64,000 bases of DNA from Hermodice carunculata (taxonomy: Eukaryota; Annelida; Polychaeta; Eunicida; Amphinomidae), in the NCBI GenBank assembly GCA_964020975.1, contig OZ026630.1:63053245-63117244 (forward strand), written 5' to 3'. Positions within the stretch are counted from its first letter, which is position 1. Each line of letters opens with the position of its first letter. Positions 47,999 through 59,731 of this stretch are shown piece after piece. The notes beneath the pieces are model-generated. The model saw only the letters and a program-made list of their open reading frames with translations, was not told where the DNA came from and ran no database searches. The translations under genes and the position numbers were made by a program.

Positions 47999-48721
47999 AT
48001 GACTTGTAACAAAGGTGGTAGGAACTGACTAAGATTTTCCTTGGTGCACGGCATTTTTTCCTTTGACTTTTGTGCATGGTGTACTTTGCTGCTTACGTAA
48101 GTTGTCACATATACAGTCAAGTTTGACTGCTTGCTCATGTATTTTCCACTTGCCCATATGGCAGTAGGAAGAGCAGGTGATGGAAGCCAAAATGACAGAT
48201 TTAAGAGAGTTGGGCAGTATTCCCACTCAACAGTTAATTTTTCAGAGGAGTATGTGTCATGATGACGACAGTGCACGCTGCAAGAAACCTATTGCAGGTA
48301 AAAAAAGCAACAACATTTTTGGAATTTAATTCACTCATTTTTTTTCAGGGTTCATGCCTGGCATGGACACTGATTAAGTGTTGTAAATTGAGTCATGTAT
48401 ATCAACTTACATAATAACCGACAGTGATACCATGCCAGATATGACAGATGACTTGGAAAGTTCTTGGAATATAATCTGTACTATTCCAAGTCCTGTGGTC
48501 ATCTGCACAGATCCTGCTGGAACAATATCTGGGCTTGGGCTGTTCAGGGGAAGGTGTCAACAACAACTGTTTCTGCAACACCATGCCTGTAGGTCATGCT
48601 GCACTGCACGACACAAGCAATGCTATTGTGTGAAAAGTGTTCATTATGTGATATAATCAACACTTTTTCCGGCGCCCTATTGGTCTGTTCCTACCACTCA
48701 TGTTACAAGAGACAGAAACCA

Positions 48722-48790
48722 AACTGAAACACTGTAAGCTAGCGTGTCGGACTGCGAATCAAGAGGTGACCGGATCGATTCAACACCAGG
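48722..48790 (+). other. tRNA-like sequence (possible SINE head or tRNA relic)
   Basis: The string AGCGTGTCGGACTGCGAATC is close to the D-arm/anticodon part of tRNA-derived sequences. CCGGATCGATTCAA resembles an internal box B (GGTTCGANTCC) with one or two changes, at the expected distance. The acceptor stem does not pair and box A is poor, so this is not a functional tRNA gene. It may be the head of a tRNA-derived SINE or a tRNA pseudogene. Confidence 0.4.
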
Positions 48791-49184
48791 TCCTTTTATT
48801 TTCAAACGAGTAGTAATTTCGGACTTGAAATTTCTCAATGTTGAAGCTGTTGGTTCTATTGTTCTGAGAACAAAACCGTGACGTCAGAAAATGTTTAACT
48901 TGCTTTTTGGTTTGTTGTGCTAATATAGTAATCGGTGGCCATGTGGGTACACTGAACCACTCAACAGTTCTTGAAAAGGTGACAGGCAATCTTGTGTGAT
49001 TTGCAGTGCCCGTCAACAAAAAACATGTAAATTAAAACTTGGTGCTGGAATTGGTAGTTTGTATGGGGGAAATGGATGGCACAGGGACATGCTGTCACGG
49101 ACAGGATTTTCACCCTGGCAGTTGCAGAGCTCCCGGGGAAGAGATTAAAAAGTATCATATCTTTCACGACAGCTGCTTGGTCCA

Positions 49185-49380
49185 AAAAACCCAGGGTTTT
49201 GTGCATATTATTGAACTTAAAAAAAAAAAAAATCATATATTTACATTGTTATCCTGGGTAGTTAACAAAACCCTGGGATTTGCAAGCAAAACTCAGCGTA
49301 TTGTTACAAAACTCACTGTTTTACACACAATACCCTAGGTTTTGTTTAAAAACTATGGGTTTTGTGGGCAATAACCCAGT
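49185..49380. repeat. Degenerate AACCCAGGGTTTTGT repeat
   Basis: AACCCAGGGTTTTGTG, ATCCTGGGTAGTTAACAAAA, ACCCTGGGATTTGCAAG, TACCCTAGGTTTTGTTT and TATGGGTTTTGTGGGCAATA recur at about 35-45-base spacing, with outer strings in inverted orientation. An A-run (49219-49231) interrupts it. Nature unknown. Confidence 0.5.
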
Positions 49381-49614
49381 AGTAGAAGTTAGAATGATAT
49401 CTCTATCGTACTTTTGAAGATACTCAAGATTTATGATTTCAAATGCCCCTAATTTGCATAATTTTAAAGACCTTCATTCCTCTGTATAAAATGGTCCAAC
49501 TCCTTGTATGGAGGTACAATCATGCCAAGTATGGAGTTTCTATGCATAATAGTGTCCGAGAAAAGTGTCGGACAAGAAAGAAAGAAAGAATAGTGTCCGA
49601 GAAAAGTGTCGGAC

Positions 49615-49706
<92 letters not shown>

Positions 49707-49735
49707 AAAGTGTGTGTTAACACACACACTTTAAT
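49380..49735 (+). mobile_element. Family Z 3' end with (GAAA)n (copy F)
   Basis: Carries one partial core unit (TTTTGAAGATACTCA, GCCCCTAATTTGCATAATTTT), the 3' segment GGTACAATCATGCCAAG and GTGTCCGAGAAAAGTGTCGGAC, and a long (GAAA)n run (49612-49708). The GTGTCCGAG...CGGACAAGAAAG stretch is duplicated (49553 and 49591). It ends in a different hairpin, GTGTGTGTTAACACACACAC, instead of the usual GTCTGGGT hairpin. Confidence 0.75.
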
Positions 49736-49744
49736 AATTTGACT

Positions 49745-50735
49745 TACCCCTGAACTAGTATGTACCCTTTCTAGGTGCATGGGGCACATTAGTCTAACCA
49801 CTTGCCAGCGTTTAACTGAGGTAGAAATAAACTGGGGCTATACATTCAATCCCAGGGATTACAAAATAAACAGTTACAGCCAAACACCTGTATAAACCTT
49901 TCCTAACAAGTACTGTAACAATGGACATCCTGTACTCGAAATGTAAAATAAACTCCATGATGACACCGACTCCTCACAATGAAAGTCTCCCAAGACATGA
50001 AGTTCTATTTTGTCGTCAACTCTTAGTGTATGTTTCAAAAGAATGAATCAAGTTTGCAATAATTGAGTAAATCCTGCCCATTTCTGGGCAAGTGCTGGGG
50101 ACAGCCTATAACACCAGAAAATTCGCTCCTGTGGAAACAAATGCACATGATTTTCATGACAAAATCTCAAGCAATCATAATTTGTGCTCCAGACAGTCAT
50201 GTGGCCATTGCGGCTGAATACAAAGGTTAGAAAACTCATTAGTAATCCTGAGAATGCGGAAGGTTCATGCAGTGACAAGAGTGTCGCTGGTCGAGCTCAA
50301 CAGAAATGGCGTGGTCACTCGAGGCTAACAACTGGTCAAACTAAATCTTATAAATTACCGACACCTGCATGATAGTTTCCACGTTCTCAACAGGACAGGC
50401 CACAATTAGTAATTTTATGCATCTTCTGTTGAATACACAACTCCCCCCCTCCACCCCCCACCCCCAAATTCTTGCGGGCTGGAGATGTGTATTCCTGTTG
50501 AATTTAATGTAAAAGTAATATAATAGCTAGGTAAATTTTGCAACTGAGGAATTAAAATTTACACTAGTATTTCAGCTATACACAAAGATGTACCATGAAA
50601 ACTTTGGTGTTTCCTTTCTTTTAACATTTTTTAATTGACAACAAAATAGCACAAAATGACAGTTATATCTTCTCACAATGAAGATAATTAGTGCATCATA
50701 ATTTGTTATTCAATGATGATATACATCAATCAGAT
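49745..50735. other. No gene recognised
   Basis: Spacer with C-rich runs near 50444-50466. No coding domain on either strand. Confidence 0.4.
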
Positions 50736-50739
50736 GTTC

Positions 50740-51830
50740 CAGCGTTATTTTACATTCTCAAATCTTAAATGTTTCCATTTATTATTGTCAGCTTTTGTTT
50801 TGTCGTTCTTCAGAGATATTTGAGATTCAATATCTTCTATATCCTTGAAATATAGTTCAAAATAATTTGTAGAAGGTTTACCATTATTTTGGTGGCAGCT
50901 ATACATATATTTTTCCTTCTATACAAATTAAGGGCAAGATCACATCATTTATAAATTCTAGACCCATCAAAATTTCTATTCTTGAAGGATTGACATTAAT
51001 ACTGCCAATATCTTTCGCCCACTCAAAAATATCATGCCAAAATTTTTTTGATACCACACAGTCGTGACAAAAGTGAACCAATGTTTCATTCTCCTCTCTA
51101 CGAAATATACAAAGTCTCGTAGGCCTTATGGGTCATCTGCTTGATCCACAAAGAAATCATCTTTAATGCCCATTTTGCATTATGTGTGGTATGTGAAAAA
51201 AAATTCTAATATTTGAAGAGATGGTACTTTTGTACATTTGTTGAAAACAATGCTGCCAATATTCATTCCTGACATCTGCATTCAAATCGGTTGCCCACTA
51301 ACTAATCACCATACATATGTCTTTGTATGCCTATGTAATAACTCTGAATAAGTTATTTTTGAGAATTTATGATTATCTTTGATTTCTTCAATCCAATATT
51401 TATTATCAGCACTTTTTTCAACCTGTTTACTTCACCTTCATTAATTATAAGTTTCCACTCCCTAGGAATAGCATGTATTAAACCTTGCTATTGCAACAAG
51501 TTTGTTTTTATATTTGGGTACTTCCTACAAAAACTTTTAAAATTAAAAATCATCTATCCAGCAGGTCTGCTACTATTTCTATACCTTTTGAATAGCATTC
51601 CCTGTAAAAAAAAAGTGATTTATTTTGAACAGTTATCAAGGAGCTAAACCAGATAAACTGTTGTTTATATCTATTAACTTCGTCAGACTTACAAAATGAA
51701 AATCACACCAAGATCTTATAATTTCTTTCCAAAGAGGACTATACACACTATCAAATACGATATTTATATCTCTTGGGTTAATGTTACATTTCCATCTATT
51801 TTCCCCAATATTTGGTAGTTGCTTAACCAC
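50740..51830 (-). pseudogene. LINE ORF2 C-terminal fragment (L1/Tx1-like)
   Basis: The minus strand encodes, in several frames, a long L1/Tx1-type C-terminal region: VYSPLWKEIIRSWCDFHFVS, then a hydrophobic linker, then MVHFCHDCVVSKKFWHDIFEW and NPSRIEILMGLEFINDVILP, ending in a Lys-rich tail near 50750. The H-F-C/W-H-D-I-F-EW pattern is the zinc-knuckle-like zf-RVT end of these LINEs. The RT and endonuclease are missing. Frames change several times, so the copy is old. It adjoins the DIRS-like fossil at 51835. Confidence 0.7.
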
Positions 51831-51834
51831 TTAT

Positions 51835-53645
51835 ATTTACACTCACAAACACTTCAAAAATTTTAATCACTGCATTAAGACAGGCTGTTCCAACCAGTTT
51901 ATGTGGAGAGACGTGAAGAGCGCCAGCCAATAGCCCGATGCCATACGGCTCTCCATGTGAGCTTCCCACCTGGACTGTGAAGAGTCTGTGTAGATGGTAA
52001 TGGGCCTGAAAGGGAACCATTATCTGTCCCAATGTAACATTTTGCCAAACAGTCCACCACAGAAGGTGCAGAAGGTCATTGGGAAGGACCAGCACCAGGG
52101 CATGGTAGCCCTGGTCCCTTAATCATCTGCCCCACAGAGTGTGCTGTAAGGGGCAATAGTGAAGGTGTCTGATTAGGACGTCGGAGTGCGTCGAGAACAG
52201 GGAGCTCAACAGGGCTTGCCTTTGTTGCACTGAGAGAACGGTGCAAGTCAGAATGGCTTTGAGCAGGGACTAAAGTCTCTCCCTCCTGTCCTCTCAGGGG
52301 CCACAGATGTAGGTAACCAGGTCAAACTGGGTGCTGAGAATGTAGAAAGTGTTCTCCAGCCAAAGATTGGACTTTCATCGATTCACAATCATGCCCAAGC
52401 ATTGGCAAAGTTCCAGAACAGTCTGTGAGTGACACTGCAAATCCAGGCACCAAAGTGTCAAGATAAGCCAATCATGCCAGTATACAAGAATGCTAACAGC
52501 GGGCTGTTGGAGATGAGAAGCAACTTTCTGCATGAACCGGGTGAACACCATCAGTACACTCAGACTTAGAATGAGGGCTCAGACTGGTGAAGGTTCTGGA
52601 ATGCCCAGATCAGAGATGCCACTCACTTACACAGATTTTATCTGAAATGTGATCAGAATTACCTGAAACCTATGTGACCCATCTCTTTATCATCCAATTT
52701 GAGCTGTTCTGACAAAATTGAGGTGATTTTTCAGTTCAAGAAAAGGCAAATTACCTGAACTCAGGTAAAATCCTGAAAAGTGGCATCTCTGCCAGATGGG
52801 AACTCATAGGTTTCCAATCCGGCCGCACCGATTTGCACAATTCTGCTTTGAGTGCTCGGACCCAGTGGGCCAAGATCTCAACAGCTCCAATCTGCACTTC
52901 ACTGACTTCTATGCAGGGAAGTCCAAAGAAGCAGCCTGAGAGGGGGTGAGCAGTGCATGCAACATATCAGCCTGCAACTATGTACTCCAACCCATAGACT
53001 CCAAGGCAAGGGCAACCCTTGGATCAGTGACTAGAGACGCACTGGTTGTCTTGGGTTGAGCTGGGTGCTCATGATTTCCCGAAGGAGATCTGTTACTGCC
53101 CTGCTTGTGCCGTCACTTTTTCTCCTTACTGACTACATCTCTTCCTCTCCTTATTCCCCCCCCCCCCCGGTGTTTCTGGTGTAGAGACCGCCGCCACTTT
53201 AGCCTGTGGGCGAGCCCTGTGGTTGCATCTTTGCTTCTCTTGTGGTGTCGCTGACTCAACTGGGTCAGATTCTACAGCTAAGCATATGGCAGCAATGGCC
53301 TGCTGCCTACGCCTCGCTCTATCTTTCTTTCTCCATGCCTGAGCATACAGCAGCCATTTCCCAATCCTCACAGTACTTGCATGTTCGTTCACAAGAATAA
53401 CCATAGCAATGCTGATCATCATCCCAGGCTGCCATATAGTGGTTCCATGACTCCAGCTTCTGCACTGTATCCAACAAGGATGTGGGCAAAGTGGTCACTG
53501 GATCAACACCTATTGCCTGCTGCCAAAAGGTAGCAATTGCCTGGTGTGCATTGTCTTCCTGCTCTCTGCAATCTGTATGTAGGCTTGAAAATCTAGGTTT
53601 CAAGCCAGATGACCAGCTCTACCCCCAACTATTTCAGAGATCTCT
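51835..53645 (-). mobile_element. DIRS-like retroelement fossil (broken, partial)
   Basis: The minus strand shows a partial DIRS-type (tyrosine-recombinase class) retroelement. An upstream gag-like region (about 52800-53640) is followed by the rear part of the RT and RNase H-like region (about 51835-52600). That region has the FTRFM...VSILVYWHDWLI and L..LFSTHSDVLIRHLHY patterns of DIRS/Ngaro-type RTs. No tyrosine recombinase and no terminal repeats were seen. The element is broken in many places (well over five) and is old. A MITE is inserted in it at 52611-52791. Confidence 0.6.
52611..52791. mobile_element. MITE inserted in the DIRS-like fossil
   Basis: Starts CAGAGATGCCACT and ends AGTGGCATCTCTG, a perfect 13-base inverted repeat. 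It is flanked on both sides by CCAGAT (52605-52610 and 52792-52797), a 6-base direct repeat. The CAGAG...CTCTG ends resemble hAT-type TIRs, but a 6-base duplication is shorter than the 8 bases of hAT, so the superfamily is open. Subterminal ATTACCTGAA / CTGAACTCAGGTAA strings also face each other. Confidence 0.8.
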
Positions 53646-53953
53646 GGCACTATAATCATCCACGAGAGAGAAAAAAAAGGTTTAAATTGAAAACCTTTCA
53701 AAAAAGTGGGAACTAAATAAAATTATGTCCGTGACTCACAATGGAAGGTTTTTTAGTAATTCAGGTACAAAATACCTGAAAGTTTGGGGATATACTTGGC
53801 CCTGGCTTTGGCAAGGGTGGAATGTGTCTGCTGCCAGTAAAATATGGATGTGTGGGTGGTGCAACTGCTAACATATTTTGAAAATATTCAGGTAACCGGT
53901 TTGGGTATATTTGAAGTAGAACTTGAGTTCCCTCTAAACATAATTACATCATG

Positions 53954-53956
53954 TAT

Positions 53957-54003
<47 letters not shown>
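53954..54003. repeat. (TTTA)n microsatellite
   Basis: About twelve ATTT units, followed by a short ATTC variant run to 54018. Confidence 0.95.
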
Positions 54004-54152
54004 TTCATTCATTCATTTATGTAATTTCAGTTTTAAGAAGCCACAGGACTTCACCCCTCAAAGGAGAAAAGGCCATCTTTGAGTATAGGCAACAGGCATG
54101 TCAACTTCAGTTCAGAACCCACAAACCTTTTATTCCATCAGATATCACTGAT

Positions 54153-54436
54153 CCTATCAGGCAGTAGGTTACAAGATGTACACATTCAAGAAACATAAAC
54201 TGGAGGGTAATCATAAAGATTACAGAGGGCTTAGAAACAAGGTACACAGTGAAGTCTCCAATGTCAAGAGAGATAACATGTTGAACTAGAGGATTCTATC
54301 AGGCAGTAGGTTACAAGATGTACACATTCAAGAAACATAAACTGGAGGGTAATCATAAAGATTACAGAGGGCTTAGAAACAAGGTACACAGTGAAGTCTC
54401 CAATGTCAAGAGAGATAACATGTTGAACTAGAGGAT
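54153..54436 (+). repeat. 142-bp tandem duplication
   Basis: Two copies, 54153-54294 and 54295-54436, are essentially identical (the only difference seen is at the first base of each unit). It is a very recent duplication or an assembly artefact. Confidence 0.95.
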
Positions 54437-54451
54437 AAGGACTGATCCTGT

Positions 54452-55698
54452 GCTCAGGTGAATCATAAGTTGACCGTTTGAACAAACTTGGTGGAAACCC
54501 ACTAGAGTAACATTGCCACCAAGTATGAGGTAAATCTGGCAGATGGTTTCACCGGAGAAGTTGAAAATGCGAATCTGTACCAGAGGCCAATTGATTTACA
54601 TGTTAAACAATCAGAATATATGCATTTACCAACAAGAACCCAAAATGGAAAATACGTAAAAAAATCAGGACTGCATTTACCGATAATACCCAAATTGCAA
54701 AAATCATTAAAAATCAAGAATCGACAGCAGTGCCACCTAGTGAACAACTTTGTTCGACCCTTTCACAAGGAACATATCCACTAAGCTTCAGCTCAATCTG
54801 AGTCACGGTATTGGAGAAGTCGAAAATAATGAAAACACAAGCACAATAATAAAAAAATAAAAAAAGATTTCAGCGCCACCTTGTGAAAAAAATTCAGAAC
54901 TGGGAGTCCCTAGGAATGTTTCGGTGTGATATCAGAGCAATTGGGTGAGCAGTTTCTTCGGAGATTTTTTAAGATTTGCCCCAAAAAAGAACCAAAAAAA
55001 TTCATTAAAATTCCAAAAATCATTGGAGCATGACCATTGGTACAAACTTGGTAGATACCCACGCCAGGAACATTGCCACCAAGTTTGAAGTGAATCTGGC
55101 CAGCAGTTTTGGAGAAGAAGTCGAAAATGTGAATTAGCATTGAAATGCCAATCGACTTACATTGTAATCAATAGGAAAGTACCCGAATTGGAAAAATCGT
55201 TAAAAATCAGGAATCCACAACAGTGCAACCTGGTGAACAAACTTTTTTGACCCTTTTTCAAGCAACATATTCACCAAGTTTCGGCTAAATCTGTGTGACG
55301 GTTCTGGAGAAGAAGTCAAAATTGTGAAAACAAACAAAAATTCATAAAAAAAAAATAGAAAAAAATTACAGCAGCACCTCTTGAACAACTTAAGGTCTTG
55401 GGGTCCCCAGAAGTGTTCCTGTGCAATTTTGAAGCAATTGGTGAAGTAGTTTTTGAGAAGAAGATTTTTTCAGATATGCCCCCAAAATAACCAAAAAAAT
55501 TCATAACAAATCTAAAAATCACTGGAGCATGATCATTCGAACAAATTTGGTAGAGACCCACCCAAGGCACATTTCCACCAAGTTTGAAGCAGATCTAGCC
55601 TGCGGTTTTGGAGAAGAAGTCGAAAATGTAAATTGTTTACGATGGACGACGGATTTTGAGACTATGGTATCAGCTCGGGTGATATTATCACCTGAGCT
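54452..55698 (+). mobile_element. Family Y element, copy 1
   Basis: A head motif GCTCAGGTGA (54452-54461) is inverted relative to the tail motif TCACCTGAGC (55688-55697). The tail is a 27-base palindrome centred on GGTGATATTATCACC (55672-55698). Between them lie about two and a half monomers of ~510 bp, each with GTGAATTAGCATT, GTGCCACCTAGTGAACAA, TTCGGCT/AAATCTGTGTGACGG, AAAAATTCATAAAAA and GAACAAACTTGGTAGA. Repeated GAGAAGAAGTCGAAAATG strings mark the monomer ends. Non-coding. Confidence 0.75.
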
Positions 55699-55948
55699 TA
55701 CAAGACTGCAGAAAAAATTGCCCTCCTCAAAGAAACAATTTGTGGTCATGCTTAAAAACCTTTGGCTATAGCATGCATAGTCAAAGCACAAAATCTGGCA
55801 ACGTTGCCCTCAAATTAGACTGGAAAAGCAGTTGGAATAGGCTAAAGAAGCAGAATATATGAATACTAGTAACATTTTACAGATGTAGCGACTAATCTTG
55901 TAGCCAAGCTAGCAGTACTCAACAAGATATATATGAAGTTAATTTTAA

Positions 55949-58082
55949 CAAGAGGGCTGTGTGAACACCCCGTGCCTCAGCTGATCTTGACATTCATCAC
56001 ACTTGCAGCTCTATGAACTTGGGAAAGGATCAAGGACACCATGTTCTGAGTAAGTCTGACCTTTATAGAACACTTACATGAGCAACATCAAAGTTCAAGT
56101 AGTTCTCAAGTTATAATGAAGAGTAAAATTCATGTATGTTGCACTGTGACCCCACAAACGAGGTCAAGGTCATTCATGTACTGTCTCAGTATGACCTTCA
56201 TACAGAATAATTAACATGTGTAGCTAACTCAATACAGATCTCAAGTTATCAAGTAAACAGTAAATTTCGTGTCAGTTGTCCTGTGAATTAGCATTAGAAT
56301 GCCCATTGACTTACATAGTAATCAAGAGTAAAAGCTACATTGAACGATAAGTACTCGAATTGAAAGTCCTTAATAATCAGGAATCCAAAGCAGTGCCACC
56401 TAGTAAACAACTGTTTGACCCTTCCTCAACAACATATCCATCACATTTCAGCTTAATCTGAGGGACTGTTCTGAGAACAAGTGAAAAATAGCAAAACCAT
56501 ACAAAAAAATTCATTAAAAAAATTGCAGCGCCACCTGGTGAACAAATTCTTAACTAGGTGTCCCCGGGAGTGTCTATGTACAATATCAAAGCAATTGGGT
56601 GAGCGGTTTCAGAGGAAAAGAATTTTGAAGGTTTGCCCCCCAAAAAATAAAAAAAAATCATAAAAAATCCAAAAGTCAATAGAGCGTGACCATTTGAACA
56701 CACTTGGTAGAGATCCACCCAAGGCACATCCCGACCAAGTTTGGAGTAAATCTGGTCAATATTATTAAAGTTATGACCATTACAAGAAATTCCCATGTTA
56801 AACTTTACTATTAAAACTTCTGTAGAGATTTTTGAAAAAAAAAATCATAAAAAAATCCAAATTCATTGGAACATGACCATTGGAACAAACCTGGTAGACA
56901 CCCACTCAAGGTACATTGCCACCAAGTTTGAAGTAAATCTGGATGATGGTTTAGGAGAAGAAGTCGAAAATGTAAATTAGCATTAGAATGCCCATTGACT
57001 TACACGGTAATCAATAGGAAAGGTGCATTTACCCTAAAGGAGCCGAATTGAAAAAATTCATTAAAAATCAGGAATCTGCAGCATTCCCACATAGTGAACA
57101 ACTTTGTTTGGCCCTTCCATAAGGAACATATCCACCACGTGTAAGCTTAATCTGAGTGACCATTCTGGAGAAGAAGTCGAAAATAGCTATAACACACAAA
57201 AATTCATAAAAAATTAGAAAAAACTGCAGCACCACCTGGTGGACAAATTAACAACAAGGAGTCCCTAGATGTCTTCCTGTGTGATATCAAAGCAATTGGG
57301 TAAGCAGTTTCAGAGAAGATTTTTTAAGATTTATCCAAAAAAAAAGAACAAAAATTCATTAAAAATCCAAAAATCACTGGAGCATGAACATTTGAACAAA
57401 ATTGGTAGAAACCCACCCAAGTTACATTGCCACCAAGTTTGAAGTTAATCTGGATGATGGTTTTGGAGAAGAAGTTGAAAATGTGAATTAGCATTCGAAT
57501 GCTCATTGACTTCCATAGTAATCAATAGGAAAGCTGCATTGACCGATAAGTACCAAAATGGAAAAAATCGTTAAAAATCAGGAATCTGCAGCATTCCCAC
57601 ATAGTGAACAACTTTGTTTGACCCTTCTACAAGGAACATTTCCACCATGTTTCAGCTTAATCTGAGTGACGGTTCTGGAGAAGGAGTCGAAAATAGCTAT
57701 AATACACAAAAATTCATAAAAAATTAGGGAAAAATTGCAGCGCCACCTGGTGAACAAATTAAGAACTAAGAGTCTTAGGGAGTGTTCCTGTGTGATATCA
57801 AAGCAATTGGGCGAGCGGTTTCGGAGAAGAAGATTTTTTAAGGTTTACCCAAAACAGAACAAAAAAAATTCATTAAAAATCCAAAAATCACTGGACCGTG
57901 ACCATTTGAACAAACTTGGTAGAGACCCATCCAAGGCACATCTCCATCAAGTTTGAAGTGAATCTGGCTGACGTTTTTTGAGAAGAAGTCGAAAATGTGA
58001 ATTGTGGACGACGGATGGACCACGGACGGACGACAGACCCTCAAAAAACCTCAGCTGACTGACAAGTCAGCTGAGGTAAAAA
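55949..58082 (+). mobile_element. Family Y element, copy 2 (complete layout)
   Basis: Begins ACAAGAGGGCTGTGTGAAC with CCTCAGCTGA at 55976-55985 and ends TCAGCTGAGG (58067-58076) then TAAAAA. Head and tail motifs are inverted to each other. The tail also forms a hairpin with its left neighbour CCTCAGCTGACT (58049-58060). After a ~335-bp unique head come monomers starting near 56285, 56974 and 57483 (period ~509 where clean). A GGACGG/GACGAC-rich stretch (58006-58036) precedes the tail. No protein. The 5' ACAAGAGG and 3' TAAAAA are shared with family X. Confidence 0.8.
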
Positions 58083-58084
58083 TT

Positions 58085-58440
58085 ACAATTTGTTCAAAAT
58101 GTAACATGCAAATGGATAAAAATCCAACAACTGCCAATTTTTCACGACATTTGGGATGATAGAAATGTAAAATTTACCCCCAAAACTTTTGTTGTCATTA
58201 AAGTTTTGCATCGTCTGCCATTATGTTTTATGCTGCTCGAATCTTTAGATTTTTGTCTTCCTATGTAAGAAGCTCTCTTATTGGCTAAGACAAAAATACT
58301 CCTGGGACATCCCTCCAAAAATGGCTCAGAATGGGAATGGACACATCATTTTAACTCCTCATAGATGCCCTTATGATATTCCAAGCTCCTCATTGGGTGG
58401 ATTTGATCACATGCTGCTCACTGTCCAACCAAACTTGTTC
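58085..58440. other. No gene recognised
   Basis: Spacer between the family Y tail and the LINE 3' end. The plus-strand frame starting at 58321 runs into the LINE 3' region in antisense and is not a gene. Confidence 0.4.
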
Positions 58441-58700
58441 TTAATAATAATAATTCTGTGGTCAACCGCTTTTGTGCCGCGGTCCTGTTGGCACAGGAGA
58501 CCTGAAAAGGAGAAAAAGAAATATGTTAGGACACAAAAATCTTACTTTCCCTCATTTCCCATCCCACATGATCCCGCCTCTAAGGCAAAGGCACTTCCAT
58601 TGGCATGTTCCTGCACTGACGAACAGTCTACAGACGAACAGCCAAAGGGAGCCCTTAAAAGGGCTACCAACTTTCCCTTCCAGTCCCACATTCCAATCGT

Positions 58701-59684
58701 CTACTGTATTGAATTACCTCCTACCTCATTATGTCTTTTCCTTGCTTCCCAGCATCCTACCAGGTAGTTCTGAACTAATTTAATACCCCTCCTGTTCCCT
58801 GGAAGATCACCCTTTAAGCCTAAAAACCATGCAACCCTTTCGCTCTCCTCCCATTGTTTAATTTGTTCCAAGCTCTTACAATTTTGGTCTTCCCTCTTCC
58901 ATTCTCTGAAAATTTTGTCTCTCCTTTCACTATATGCTGTACACCAAAATAGCCAGTGATCTATAGTTTCGTCCGCCCCCTGTGTGCATGCTTTACATTT
59001 ACCGTCACTTCCTGCTGTCCATTTTTGTTGTCTCTTTTCAAGATTAATTACCCCCGCCCTACATTGAAATAATAGTTTAGATCCTTTACTACCATCCCAA
59101 CACGTACTCTTCTTTGGTTTTTCCATCACTTTATATGCTTTTAATGTACTTTTCTCTCTAGCTCCCCGTTTCCAGTCATCTGTCCACCCTTGCATTATTG
59201 TCTTCCAAACATAAACTTTCCAGTCCTCAACTTCATCGGGTCCTTTTAGGTCATATTTCTCTGCAATTTCATCTATGTCTCTGATCCATTTTGTTTGTTC
59301 TTTAACAAACTCCAAGTAGACTTTCCTGCACCATCTATTGTCATCTATCTCTTGCAAATATCCCCAATAATTTAATTTTGATTTTGCTATCCTGTCATTT
59401 ATGCTTAGCCAGCCTAGTTCCCCAAGGACTGCCTCAGAGGCAGTACATGGCGGTGCCCCCAGAATCCATTTTCCCATTTCATTTTGTACTTTTTCAAACT
59501 CTTTTATGTCTCCTGCATTGATTGAAATTACATCCAGGCCATAGAGCATACCTGGTATTGCTACTCTATCCCATAACACCCTCGCTGTGAAGGCCCTATT
59601 AAAACTGTTGTTAGCTGTAGCTTTGATCATACCCTTTGTGCGGTTGACTTTTTGCTGAATTTTCTGTACGTGATACCTGAACAT
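58701..59684 (-). pseudogene. LINE ORF2, C-terminal domain with zinc knuckle
   Basis: A 327-codon open frame. Residues 1-75 continue the RT thumb region (RVLWDRVAIPGMLYGLDVIS). Residues 85-110 give ELGWLSINDRIAKSKLNYWG, the usual LINE connection motif. A Lys/Trp-rich region follows, and a C230-x2-C233-x9-H243-x4-C248 knuckle lies before a basic end. Such knuckles bind the element RNA or target DNA. The frame joins the RT frame only after a one-base shift near 59745: the piece VDAYEYLGIKIKTTGRGMF lies between the two ORFs. The ATG at its start is internal, not a real start. Confidence 0.9.
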
Positions 59685-59731
59685 GCCCCTACCCGTTGTT
59701 TTGATTTTTATCCCAAGGTACTCATAAGCAT

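Noticed and set aside
48741-48790. Functional tRNA gene
   Set aside because: Acceptor stem does not form and box A is poor; kept only as a tRNA-like sequence.
58321-58783. 148- and 103-codon plus-strand frames
   Set aside because: They lie antisense over the 3' region of the minus-strand LINE, whose coding direction is clear.
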